From Sphingomonadales bacterium UBA6171 (GTDB lineage Bacteria > Pseudomonadota > Alphaproteobacteria > Sphingomonadales > Sphingomonadaceae): DNA of 19,188 nucleotides. Positions 7,329 through 15,339 of the stretch are shown here, piece after piece. Made by a program: the position numbers and the translations under genes. The notes beneath the pieces are model-generated. The model was not told the origin of the DNA. It did not search any database and worked only from the letters and a program-made list of their open reading frames with translations. Position 1 is the first letter of the stretch. Every line of letters starts with the position of its first letter. The DNA is taken from contig DITZ01000060.1 of assembly GCA_002422985.1 (NCBI GenBank), forward strand, positions 1-19,188. Direction: 5' to 3'.

Positions 7329-7446
7329 AGCCCGCCCTTTGGGGGCGGGCCAGCGCTATTTGCCCGCGCGGGGGCGGGCGGGCCTTTTTGCCCGCGCTTT
7401 GGGAGCGGGCGGGCCTTTTTGCCCGCGCTGTAGGTGCGGGGGGCCG
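7329..7446. repeat. Cluster of GC-rich palindromic repeats
   Basis: Four imperfect copies of a palindrome of about 25-35 bases fill the gap between the phosphoesterase and aldehyde dehydrogenase genes: 7330-7350, 7361-7385, 7390-7415 and 7421-7445. Each has GCCCGC-type left and GCGGGC-type right arms. Copies two to four are separated by T runs, and GCGGGCGGGCCTTTTTGCCC occurs twice exactly. The T runs lie on the plus strand although both flanking genes are transcribed leftward, so these are not ordinary terminators for the dehydrogenase gene. They resemble REP-like units or a slippage-expanded hairpin. Confidence 0.65.
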
Positions 7447-7447
7447 C

Positions 7448-8884
7448 TTATTCAGCCGCGGCGGCGGACCAGCCGATGATGGCCTTGGTTTCGAGGAACT
7501 CGCCAAAGGCATGGTCGCCCCATTCGCGGCCGTTGCCGGATTGTTTGTAGCCGCCAAAGGGCGCCATGAAATCCATGCCGGCGCCGTTGATGTTCACCTG
7601 TCCGGCGCGGAGCCTGCCGGCGATGGCGCGGGCTTCGGTCTGGTCGCCCTGCACATAGGCGGCGAGGCCATAGACGGTGTCATTGCCTTCGTTGACCGCC
7701 TGTTCGACGCTGTCATAGGACAATATGGTGAGGACCGGGCCGAAGATTTCCTCGCGGGCGATCGTCATGTCGTTGGTGACGTCGGCGAAGATGGTGGGGC
7801 GGACGTAGAAGCCCTTGGCGAGACCTTCGGGGCGGCCGGGGCCGCCGGCAACAAGCGTGGCCCCTTCGGCGATGCCCTTTTCGATGAGGGCCTGGATTTT
7901 GCTGAACTGGGCCTGATTGACGACCGGGCCGAGCGCGGCGTTGCCGTTGGGATCGCCCACGGTAATCGCGTCGGCGGTGGCTTTGGCGATGGCTTTGGCG
8001 CTTTCCATCCGGGCGCGGGGGACGAACATGCGGGACGGGGCGTTGCAGCTTTGGCCGGAGTTCATCATCAGCGACCGGATGCCGCCGGAGACGGCCTTTT
8101 CGAAATCGGCGGATTCGAGGATGATGTTGGGGGATTTGCCGCCCAGTTCCTGATGCACCCGCTTGACAGTGGGGGCGGCGTTGCGGGCGACTTCGATGCC
8201 GGCGCGGGTGGAGCCGGTGAAGCTGACCATGTCCACCAGCGGGTGGGCGGAGAGTGCGGCACCGACGGTGGGGCCGTCGCCGTTCACAAGGTTGAAGACG
8301 CCGGCGGGGACGCCGGCGGCGTGCATGACTTCAGCGAAGATGAGCGCATCGAACGGCGACATTTCAGACGGCTTCAGCACCATGGTGCAGCCGGTGGCGA
8401 GCGCGGGAGCGACCTTGCAGGCGATCTGGTTGACCGGCCAGTTCCAGGGGGTGATGAAGGCGCAGACGCCGATCGGCTCTTTCACGATGCGGGTGGTGCC
8501 GCGATCCTCCTCGAACACATAATGTTCAAGGACCGCTCTGGCGGTTTGCAGATGCGCGGCGCCGAGCGCGGCCTGGGCCTGATTGGCGAGCCAGGCGGGG
8601 GCACCCATTTCCTCGGTGATGGCGGCGGCGATTTCGGCGTAGCGCTTCTGATATTCGGCGATGATGCTGGCGAGCAGCTCCAGCCGCTCTTTCCGGCTGG
8701 TGCGGGAAAAGGCGGGGAAGGCGGCCGCCGCGGCCTTGACGGCGGCATCGGCATCTGCCGCCGTGCCCATCGCGATGCGGCCCATGGGGGCCTCGGTTGC
8801 GGGGTTGATCACATCGAAGGTGGTGGAACCGGCGGCCGGCCTGACCCATTGACCGTTGATGTAAAATTGCAGTTGTTCGCGCAT
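7448..8884 (-). CDS. NAD(P)-dependent aldehyde dehydrogenase
   Basis: 478 aa, full length for the ALDH superfamily. Oxidises an aldehyde to the acid using NAD(P)+. It shows FITPWNWP with Asn148, the cofactor-binding lysine in VLKPSE (Lys171), FTGSTRAG (222-229), the general base in HQELGGK (Glu246) and the nucleophile in NSGQSCNAPSR (Cys280). The 'GQSCNAP' form is common in the subgroup containing CddD-like and succinoylsemialdehyde-pyridine dehydrogenases, but the true substrate is not predictable. The ATG at 8884 has AAGGAG eight bases upstream; the open frame extends 15 codons further without a ribosome binding site. The gene diverges from the DUF3089 hydrolase gene. Confidence 0.93.
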   Translation of the reverse strand: MREQLQFYINGQWVRPAAGSTTFDVINPATEAPMGRIAMGTAADADAAVKAAAAAFPAFSRTSRKERLELLASIIAEYQKRYAEIAAAITEEMGAPAWLANQAQAALGAAHLQTARAVLEHYVFEEDRGTTRIVKEPIGVCAFITPWNWPVNQIACKVAPALATGCTMVLKPSEMSPFDALIFAEVMHAAGVPAGVFNLVNGDGPTVGAALSAHPLVDMVSFTGSTRAGIEVARNAAPTVKRVHQELGGKSPNIILESADFEKAVSGGIRSLMMNSGQSCNAPSRMFVPRARMESAKAIAKATADAITVGDPNGNAALGPVVNQAQFSKIQALIEKGIAEGATLVAGGPGRPEGLAKGFYVRPTIFADVTNDMTIAREEIFGPVLTILSYDSVEQAVNEGNDTVYGLAAYVQGDQTEARAIAGRLRAGQVNINGAGMDFMAPFGGYKQSGNGREWGDHAFGEFLETKAIIGWSAAAAE

Positions 8885-8960
8885 GGCCTGCTCCTTAGCT
8901 TGTGCCCGTCCTATCCTGATATGCGGCAAAGGGCAGCCTGAAACCTGTGGGAGGGTATAT

Positions 8961-10076
8961 ATGATGAGAAGAACGCTCTGTATCGCCGTGGCGGCATTGC
9001 TGGCGGGCGGGAACCCGGCCCTGGCGCAGGAGGCGATGGATTATGCAAAGCCCGAAAGCTGGCTGTGCCGGCCGGATGCGAACGGGCCGTGCGATACCGA
9101 TCTGGCGCTGACGGCCTTTGAGGCGGGCAAGCCGGTGGAACTGCCGGCGCTGCCGGCGGCCGATGCCCGGGTGGACTGTTTTTATGTCTATCCCACGGTT
9201 TCGCGGGCCGAGGCCGGGAACAGCGACGGCACGGTGACGGATGCCGAACGCTATGTCGTGCGGCAGCAGTTTGCGCGCTTTGTGGATGTGTGCCGCCGCT
9301 TTGCGCCGATGTATCGGCAGGCGACGCTGGCCGCTTTGCTGGGGAAAGCGCCGGGCGATCTGGCGATGGCTTATGCGGATGTGAAAGCGGCGTTTCACCA
9401 TTATCTTGCCCATGACAATGGCGGGCGCGGCGTGATTCTCATCGGTCATTCGCAGGGTGCGCTGCATCTGGGGCAGCTGATCGCGCGGGAGATTGTGGGG
9501 AAGCCGGTGGAAGGCCGGATTATTGCGGCTTATGTCATCGGCTTTCCGGTGGCGGTGGCGGATGCGCCCGATGCCAAGGCCCCGCCCGGCCTGCCGCCAT
9601 GCACGCGGGCGGATCAGGTGGGCTGCATGCTGGCCTATGCGAGCTTTGCCGCCGGCCAGCCGCCGGCACCGGAACACCGTTTTGTCGCCCCGCCGGGGCC
9701 GGGGCTGAAGATGGCCTGTGTCAGCCCCGCGCGGCTGCTGGAAACGCCGTTCCTGACCGCCATCATGCCGGCGCGGCCGCAACCGCTGAGCACGACCGGG
9801 GCGATGCAGATGCTGGCCCCCGGGCCGGTGGAAACGCCCTTTTACCAGCTTGGGGGCAGCATCAAGGGGGAGTGTCTGCGCGGCGAGGGTGGCACCAGCT
9901 ATCTGTCGGTTTCCAGCGATGATGCCGGGCTTATGAAAAAGCTGGAAACCATGTCGGCCGCGCTGCCGGGCTGGGGATTGCATCTGGTGGATGTGAATCT
10001 GGCGCAGGGGTCGTTGATTGCGCTGGCGAAGCGGCAGGCGGACGCCTGGCTTGCCCGCGCGCGGGCGGCCCGCTAA
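8961..10076 (+). CDS. Exported DUF3089 family alpha/beta hydrolase
   Basis: 371 aa. The N terminus MMRRTLCIAVAALLAGG with an ALA-QEA cut site after residue 22 is a Sec signal peptide, so the protein is periplasmic or secreted. CFYVYPTVSR (73-82) and the nucleophile elbow GHSQG (162-166, Ser164) are characteristic of DUF3089, an alpha/beta-hydrolase family of unknown substrate common in sphingomonads. Cysteines at 36, 44, 73 and 111 could form disulfides in the exported protein. The ATG at 8961 follows GGAGGG; upstream in-frame codons lack a ribosome binding site. The 48-base gap to the aminopeptidase gene, also exported, suggests a two-gene operon. Confidence 0.85.
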   Translation: MMRRTLCIAVAALLAGGNPALAQEAMDYAKPESWLCRPDANGPCDTDLALTAFEAGKPVELPALPAADARVDCFYVYPTVSRAEAGNSDGTVTDAERYVVRQQFARFVDVCRRFAPMYRQATLAALLGKAPGDLAMAYADVKAAFHHYLAHDNGGRGVILIGHSQGALHLGQLIAREIVGKPVEGRIIAAYVIGFPVAVADAPDAKAPPGLPPCTRADQVGCMLAYASFAAGQPPAPEHRFVAPPGPGLKMACVSPARLLETPFLTAIMPARPQPLSTTGAMQMLAPGPVETPFYQLGGSIKGECLRGEGGTSYLSVSSDDAGLMKKLETMSAALPGWGLHLVDVNLAQGSLIALAKRQADAWLARARAAR

Positions 10077-10124
10077 CCCGGTGGTTTGCAGCCGGGCGAT
10101 CCGGGTATTTCAGGAAGGAAACAG

Positions 10125-11714
10125 ATGCGGTCTTTGCTTGCCATTTCGCTGCTGCTGACAACGGCGATTGCCGGCCCCGTTATGGCGCAGGAGCGTCCCG
10201 CCGGGCTGGCCGGGACGGGGGTTGCCGCCTCCACCCGCGCCAATACGGCGGAGCGGCCGATCCTGTTCTCAGCCGCCATTCCGGCCGGTGCGGCGCTGAT
10301 CATCCCGGTGACGGCACCGCTGGATCTGGCGAAGGCCGGGCTTTCGGCGGAAGAGGCCGCAGCCGTGGGCGCGGCGGCCAGGGCAGCGGCGTTCGAACCG
10401 GGCGACGGCAATGTCGTGAAGCTTTATGATGTGGCCGGCCGGCCTTTGGTGCTGCTGGTTGGGGTGAAGCCCGGCGGTGCCGCGCCGACCGCCAATGAGG
10501 TGACGGACGCGGGCGGCACCGGCATTCAGGCGTTGCGCGACCTGGCACAGCCCATCGCCGTGCTGGCGGGCGGGCTGCCGGCGGGGCGCGCGGCGGATGT
10601 CGCGCTGGGCGTGTCGCTGGGGCAATATCGCTATGACCGGCTGAAATCGGATGTGAAGGCCCCGCCCGTGCAACCGGTGACCATCGTGTCGGCCGATGCG
10701 GCCGCCGAAGGCCGGCGCTTTGCGGCCGACCAGCTGCATGTGGCGGCGGGCGTGCGTTTTGCGCGCGATCTGGTGACGCAGCCGGCCAATGAACTGTATC
10801 CGCAAAGCTTTGTGGCCGCGGTTGAACGCGAATTGCGCGGGCTGCCCAATGTGCGCATCACCGTGCTGGACGAGGCGCAGATGCGGGCGCTGCACATGGG
10901 ATCGCTGCTGAGCGTGGGGGTTGGCTCCAGCCGGCCGTCGCGGCTGCTGGCGGTGGAGTATCGCGGCGGCGGCAATGGCGCGCCGCTGGCGCTGGTGGGC
11001 AAGGGCATCACCTTTGATTCCGGCGGGCTTTCGCTGAAGCCAACCGCCGGCATGTGGGAGATGAAGGGCGACATGAGCGGTGCGGCCGCCACCATGGGCG
11101 CGATGATTGCCGCCGCGCGGCGCGGGGCGAAGGTCAATCTGGTTTCCGTTGCCGCCCTGTCGGAGAATATGCCCGACGGCAATGCCGGCCGCAATGGCGA
11201 TGTGGTGCGCACCATGAACGGGCAGACCATCGAAATCTGGAGCACGGACGCCGAAGGGCGGCTGGTGCTGGCGGACGCCAACCAATGGACCATCCAGCAG
11301 TATAAGCCGGCCGCGCTGGTGAATATCGCCACGCTGACCGGGGCGGTGGTGTCGGCGCTGGCGTCGGACTATGCCGGCCTGTTTGCCCGCGATGAAGCGC
11401 TGGCGGCGCGGGTGACGGCCGCCGGTGCGGCGGGCAATGAGCCGCTGTGGCGGCTGCCCATCCATCCGGCCTATAAGGGCCGGATGGCGAGCGAGATTGC
11501 CGACATCAAGAATGCCAGCGGCGGCCCGATGCCGGGTGCCGGGCTGGCGGCGCATTTCATCAGCTTCCTGACGCCACAGCCGACCGCCTGGGCGCATATC
11601 GACATGGCCGGGGTGGACCGGACGGATTCGGCGCTGCCGACCATCCCCAAGGGGCCGCGCGGCTTTGGGGTGCGGCTGTTTGATCAGCTGGTCCGGGGGT
11701 TTGAGCAGCAGTGA
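10125..11714 (+). CDS. Exported M17 leucyl aminopeptidase
   Basis: 529 aa. Zn/Mn-dependent exopeptidase releasing N-terminal residues. Metal ligands match E. coli PepA spacing: Lys293 and Asp298 in KGITFDSGG, Asp316 in KGDMSG, Asp375 and Glu377 in STDAEGRL; Lys305 and Arg379 are the catalytic residues. The signature normally reads NTDAEGRL; here the first residue is Ser, which is not a metal ligand. Unlike cytoplasmic PepA it has a signal peptide (residues 1-21, cut after VMA), so it probably works in the periplasm with the co-transcribed DUF3089 hydrolase. The start at 10125 is supported by AGGAAGGA shortly upstream. Residues 22-270 form the family's variable N-terminal domain. Confidence 0.93.
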   Translation: MRSLLAISLLLTTAIAGPVMAQERPAGLAGTGVAASTRANTAERPILFSAAIPAGAALIIPVTAPLDLAKAGLSAEEAAAVGAAARAAAFEPGDGNVVKLYDVAGRPLVLLVGVKPGGAAPTANEVTDAGGTGIQALRDLAQPIAVLAGGLPAGRAADVALGVSLGQYRYDRLKSDVKAPPVQPVTIVSADAAAEGRRFAADQLHVAAGVRFARDLVTQPANELYPQSFVAAVERELRGLPNVRITVLDEAQMRALHMGSLLSVGVGSSRPSRLLAVEYRGGGNGAPLALVGKGITFDSGGLSLKPTAGMWEMKGDMSGAAATMGAMIAAARRGAKVNLVSVAALSENMPDGNAGRNGDVVRTMNGQTIEIWSTDAEGRLVLADANQWTIQQYKPAALVNIATLTGAVVSALASDYAGLFARDEALAARVTAAGAAGNEPLWRLPIHPAYKGRMASEIADIKNASGGPMPGAGLAAHFISFLTPQPTAWAHIDMAGVDRTDSALPTIPKGPRGFGVRLFDQLVRGFEQQ

Positions 11715-11773
11715 CGGTGGCGAGGGGTGGCGCCTGCTGCGGCGACACCCCGCCATCAATGTTCGGCTGGCCC

Positions 11774-11789
11774 CCCTGCCCTTGCAGGG
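11774..11789. terminator. Small hairpin between convergent genes
   Basis: CCCTGC-CCTT-GCAGGG is a perfect six-bp stem with a four-base loop in the 82-base gap between the aminopeptidase and PEP-CTERM genes, which converge here. There is no T run on either side, so it is at best a weak or bidirectional terminator. Confidence 0.3.
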
Positions 11790-11796
11790 AAGAAGT

Positions 11797-12519
11797 TCAG
11801 GCTTCGATGGGGAGGTGGGTCGTTTGGCGGCGGCGCAGCGACGCGCCGATCAGGCCGAAGCCCAGGATGAGCATGGCCCAGGTGGCGGGTTCGGGGACGC
11901 CGGCGCTGATGCTTTCGATGCGATAGCCCTGGCCACGCTCGCCGCTGAACAGCGTTTCGCCGCCGATGCGGGTGGTGAAGAGGAAGGCGTCGAACATGGC
12001 GCTGGCGTCGTTGAAGGCGAGTGTGGTGGTGCCGCCATTGGCGCTGCCGTGCGTGTAGCTGGCCGCGCCCGCAAGGCCGGTGCGGATGAGACCGTCGAAG
12101 CCGAGCGAGGTGAGCGCGCCGCCGGGGCCGACGCCATAGATGGCGAGCGTGTCATTGGCGTCCACCATCGAAAGTTTCAGGCCGGTGAGCGACAGGGCCC
12201 GGCTGGCGCTGACATATAAGGCTTCGCGCGCATTGGTGGTGTTGGTGTCGATCTGCGGTGCCGATGCGCCGCCGTTGACGCCCATGCCGAGCGACGAGAC
12301 GCTGAGCTGGCCGCTGCTGCTGAGCTGCGCGATGTTGGTGAGCGCCGACGGCGTGACGGTGAAATGGCGCGGTGCCATGTTGAGGGTGATGCCCTCTGCC
12401 GTGCGGGTGGCACCGGTGGGGGTGCCGCTGGCGCCGCCCATCAGGAAGGTGACGGCTGATGCCGGGGTGGCGACGGCGAAGGTCGCCGCGGTGAGGGCAA
12501 GGGCGGTGCGGATGAACAT
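11797..12519 (-). CDS. PEPxxWA-CTERM sorting domain protein
   Basis: 240 aa. The N-terminal signal peptide MFIRTALALTAATFAVATPA is cut after ASA (residue 22). The C-terminal sorting signal is VPEPATWAMLILGFGLIGAS then LRRR (208-231): a PEP motif, a single hydrophobic helix and a basic cluster, the substrate signature of exosortases. The body (23-205) is rich in Gly, Ala, Ser and Thr, as in surface or matrix proteins, with no recognisable enzyme motif. Expected route: export, exosortase cleavage and display or release with exopolysaccharide. No exosortase is in the window. The ATG at 12519 has CGGAG eight bases upstream. It lies downstream of yciB but separated by 83 bases. Confidence 0.9.
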   Translation of the reverse strand: MFIRTALALTAATFAVATPASAVTFLMGGASGTPTGATRTAEGITLNMAPRHFTVTPSALTNIAQLSSSGQLSVSSLGMGVNGGASAPQIDTNTTNAREALYVSASRALSLTGLKLSMVDANDTLAIYGVGPGGALTSLGFDGLIRTGLAGAASYTHGSANGGTTTLAFNDASAMFDAFLFTTRIGGETLFSGERGQGYRIESISAGVPEPATWAMLILGFGLIGASLRRRQTTHLPIEA

Positions 12520-12602
12520 GGCAATCTCCGGGAATGATGTGCCCCGATGATAGGCGCGATGTTGCGGCCCAAAAAGGTGAGAACGAAGTTAACAGGCGGA
12601 GT

Positions 12603-13211
12603 TTACGATGTTTTACCTGTGTCGTCGGGCTGTTTCTTGTCGTCCAGCTTCAGGCCATGCTTCGTCATCATCGGAATTTGCGCCATGGCGAAGGCGAAGG
12701 TTAACAATGTGTCGCCCCATAATTTGAAGTGCAGCCAGATGTTGGTGGGGAAGAAACGCCAGAAGATTTCGTTCAGCACGGCCAGCAGCACGAAGAAGAT
12801 CGCCCAGCGCAGCGCCAGGATGGACCAGCCGCGTTCGGTGAGACCGGTGAACGCGGAACCCAGCAGGCGCTGGAGATAGTTGCGGCCCGTCGCCAGCCCG
12901 AAGAACAGGATGGCGGCGAAGATGGCAAACACGATGGTGGGCTTCATCTTGATGAAGGTTTCATCGTGCAGCCACAGCGTCAGCCCGCCGAACACGCCGA
13001 CCAGCAGCGCGGAAAACCATGTCATCGCAGGAACATGGCGGGTGAGCGCGAAGGAGAAGATGATGGCGACCGCGGTGGCGGCCATGAAGGCGCCGGTCGC
13101 CACGAACATGTCGTAGCGGTTATAGGCCAGAAAGAAGATCAGCAGCGGGCCGAAATCGACGGCGATTTTCTTCCAGCCGTCAAGCGCCGGCTTTTTGGTG
13201 GTTTCGGTCAA
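12603..13211 (-). CDS. yciB: Septation / inner-membrane protein YciB (IspZ)
   Basis: 202 aa. Polytopic inner-membrane protein linked to septation and envelope synthesis. Five to six hydrophobic segments are visible at about 20-33, 36-56, 63-81, 92-108, 131-150 and 165-182. Conserved YciB patches are FGPLLIFFLAY (20-30), HDETFIKMKPT (82-92) and LNEIFWRFFPTNIW (146-159). The last 20 residues are a charged cytoplasmic tail. The start overlaps the ftsY stop by four bases (ATGA), making it the last of four coupled genes. Its biochemical activity is not established in the family. Confidence 0.93.
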   Translation of the reverse strand: MTETTKKPALDGWKKIAVDFGPLLIFFLAYNRYDMFVATGAFMAATAVAIIFSFALTRHVPAMTWFSALLVGVFGGLTLWLHDETFIKMKPTIVFAIFAAILFFGLATGRNYLQRLLGSAFTGLTERGWSILALRWAIFFVLLAVLNEIFWRFFPTNIWLHFKLWGDTLLTFAFAMAQIPMMTKHGLKLDDKKQPDDTGKTS

Positions 13212-14152
13212 ATCTCTGCTCCGGTCAGCGCGCGGGCGAAATCGGTGGCGTTGAAGGGGCGGAGGTCGCCCAATTGCTCGCCGACGCCGATGGCGTGGAT
13301 GGGAAGGCCGAATTTCTCGGCGGCGGCGACGAGCATGCCGCCTCGCGCGGTGCCGTCCAGCTTGGTCATGACAAGGCCGGTGACCTGCGCCACCTCGCGG
13401 AAAATCTCGATCTGGGAGAGGATATTCTGGCCGGTGGTGGCATCGAGCACGAGGATGGTGCTGTGCGGGGCGGCGGGTGCCACCTTGCCCAGCGCGCGGC
13501 GGACCTTCGCCAGCTCCTCCATCAGGCCGGCCTTGTTTTGCAGCCGGCCGGCGGTGTCCACCAGCAGCACATCCCGGCCGGACGCACGGGCCTGTTCCAT
13601 GGCGCTGTAGGCGAGGCCGGCGGCGTCCGCCCCCTCTTTGCCGGCGATGACGGGGATGGAGAGGCGCTGGCCCCAGACCTTCAGCTGCTCCACCGCCGCG
13701 GCGCGGAAGGTGTCGCCGGCGGCGGCCATCACGCTGTAATCATCCTCCTGGAAAAGATGGGCGAGCTTGGCGATGGTGGTGGTTTTGCCGGTGCCGTTGA
13801 CGCCGACCACGAGAATGGTGTGCGGGCGCGGGAAGGCGGTGATGAGCAGCGGTTTCGCCAGTGGCGCGAGGATGGCGGCGATTTCATCGGCCGCGACAGC
13901 GCGGACGCGGGCCATGTCGATGGTGCCGGCGAGGCGGGCTTCGGCCAGCCGGGCGACGATGCGGGCGGCAACCGCCGGGCCGAGATCGGCGGCGATCAGC
14001 GCTTCCTCGATCTGGTCGAGATCATCGGCCTCGATGCGGCCGCCGCCGACCATGAAGCTGAGATTCTGCGCCAGTTTTTCCGACGAACGGGCAAGGCCGC
14101 TGGTCATGCGGGTGAACCAGCCGGATTTTTCGGTGATATTCTGGTCGGTCAT
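13208..14152 (-). CDS. ftsY: Signal recognition particle receptor FtsY
   Basis: 314 aa. Membrane-associated GTPase that docks the SRP-ribosome complex at the Sec translocon. The helical N domain covers roughly 1-100 and the GTPase G domain the rest: P-loop GVNGTGKTT (117-125), GDTFRAAAVEQL (146-157), DTAGRLQNK (199-207) and TKLDGTARGG (263-272). The acidic A domain of E. coli FtsY is absent; the protein starts almost at the NG domain, as in many alphaproteobacteria. The start overlaps the mtaB stop by four bases and no Shine-Dalgarno sequence is evident, implying translational coupling. Its own stop overlaps yciB by four bases. Confidence 0.96.
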   Translation of the reverse strand: MTDQNITEKSGWFTRMTSGLARSSEKLAQNLSFMVGGGRIEADDLDQIEEALIAADLGPAVAARIVARLAEARLAGTIDMARVRAVAADEIAAILAPLAKPLLITAFPRPHTILVVGVNGTGKTTTIAKLAHLFQEDDYSVMAAAGDTFRAAAVEQLKVWGQRLSIPVIAGKEGADAAGLAYSAMEQARASGRDVLLVDTAGRLQNKAGLMEELAKVRRALGKVAPAAPHSTILVLDATTGQNILSQIEIFREVAQVTGLVMTKLDGTARGGMLVAAAEKFGLPIHAIGVGEQLGDLRPFNATDFARALTGAEI

Positions 14153-15339
14153 TCGCTGAGCATATCGTTGCTGATGTGCGTGGACACAATGGTGCTGATG
14201 TGCGTGGGCACAATGGTGGCGAGCGCGCCTTTTGGGCGGGGCCGGGCGTAGCGGATGGCGAAGCCGTGGGGGCTGATGCCCTTTTCGCCTTCGGAAATGG
14301 TGCAGGTTTCGCGGCCGATCTGCGCCATTTGGGCGGCGCGGTGCTGCTGCGCGGCGGCAGCGCGAAGTTCGGCGGCGCGGGCGCGGATGGTGGCGGGCGG
14401 CAGCGGCGGCAGGGTGGCGGCGTGCGTGGCCGGACGGGGCGAAAAAGGGAAGATATGGGCGTGGGTGAGGCCGGCGTCGGCGATGAGGGCGAGCGAGGCG
14501 GCGTGGGCGGCTTCACTTTCGGTGGGGAAGCCGGCGATGAGATCGGCACCGATGGCGATGTCCGGCCGGGCGGCGCGCAACCGCGCGATGAGGGCGAGCG
14601 CGTCTGCCCGGCGGTGGCGGCGGGCCATGCGGCGGAGCAGCAGATCGTCTCCGTGCTGGAGGGAGAGGTGGATGTGCGGCATCAGGCGGGGGTGCGCGAA
14701 GGCGGCGATGAGGGCGTCGTCGGCCTCGGCGGCGTCGAGCGAGGAGAGGCGCAGGCGGGGCAGATCGGGCACGGCGGCGAGGATGGCTTCAATGAGCGCG
14801 CCAAGCCCGGTGCGCGGGTGCTGATCCTGGCCGTAGCTGGTGGTGTCGATGCCGGTCAGCACGACTTCGTTGACGCCGGAATCGGCCAGCGTGCGGATGC
14901 TGTCGATGATGCGGGCGGGCGGCATGGAGCGCGACGGGCCGCGGGCGATGGTGGTGATGCAGAAGGTGCAGGCATGGTCGCAGCCGTCCTGGATGGCGAC
15001 AAAGGCGCGGGAACGGCGGGTGACGGCGGCGGGGGTGGTGCCGGCCCTGCCCCAGCTGGCGGGGAGCAGCTTGGCGGCGGCGGGGATGAGGGTGAGCGGC
15101 AGATCGGCGAAGCGATCAGGCGTGGCGCTGGCGGCGCAACCGGTGAGCCAGACAGGGCCGTGGGCCAGCGCGGCGCGGGCGGCGGCGCGGGCGTCTTTCA
15201 CCGCCTGATTGGTGACGGCGCAGCTGTTGATGACGCTGTGGCCGGCGGGAGCGAGGCGGGCTAGCGCGTCGGCTTCGGCAAGGTTGGAGCGGCAGCCGTG
15301 GGTGATGACATGGGCGCGCACCGGTGCGGGTGCGTTCAC
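14149..15339 (-). CDS. mtaB: tRNA t6A37 methylthiotransferase MtaB
   Basis: 396 aa. Radical-SAM enzyme that adds a methylthio group to t6A37 of tRNAs reading ANN codons. The N-terminal domain supplies three cluster cysteines: Cys16 in THGCRSN, Cys40 in NSCAVT and Cys68 in LTGCAAS. The radical-SAM motif CDHACTFC has Cys120, Cys124 and Cys127. The C-terminal TRAM-like part is short and ends in a duplicated IVSTHIS segment encoded by the 24-bp repeat. The start is GTG at 15339, overlapping the dapF stop by four bases (GTGA); the open frame reaches further upstream, but only as out-of-phase dapF sequence. The stop overlaps ftsY by four bases. Confidence 0.92.
   Translation of the reverse strand: MNAPAPVRAHVITHGCRSNLAEADALARLAPAGHSVINSCAVTNQAVKDARAAARAALAHGPVWLTGCAASATPDRFADLPLTLIPAAAKLLPASWGRAGTTPAAVTRRSRAFVAIQDGCDHACTFCITTIARGPSRSMPPARIIDSIRTLADSGVNEVVLTGIDTTSYGQDQHPRTGLGALIEAILAAVPDLPRLRLSSLDAAEADDALIAAFAHPRLMPHIHLSLQHGDDLLLRRMARRHRRADALALIARLRAARPDIAIGADLIAGFPTESEAAHAASLALIADAGLTHAHIFPFSPRPATHAATLPPLPPATIRARAAELRAAAAQQHRAAQMAQIGRETCTISEGEKGISPHGFAIRYARPRPKGALATIVPTHISTIVSTHISNDMLSE
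14169..14216. repeat. 24-bp tandem duplication at the 3' end of mtaB
   Basis: Bases 14169-14192 and 14193-14216 are adjacent 24-bp copies differing at one position (A against G in GTGGACAC / GTGGGCAC). Being a multiple of three, the duplication stays in frame and gives the repeated peptide IVPTHIST-IVSTHISN near the MtaB C terminus. It lies 17-64 bases from the ftsY start codon, in the stretch that would carry its ribosome-binding context. Confidence 0.9.

Noticed and set aside
7381..7420. Intrinsic terminator for the aldehyde dehydrogenase gene
   Set aside because: The T runs are on the plus strand, while the gene is transcribed on the minus strand.
7388..8941. 517-codon open frame opposite the aldehyde dehydrogenase
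   Set aside because: Gly/Asp/Ala-rich translation without motifs; the reverse strand encodes a complete ALDH.
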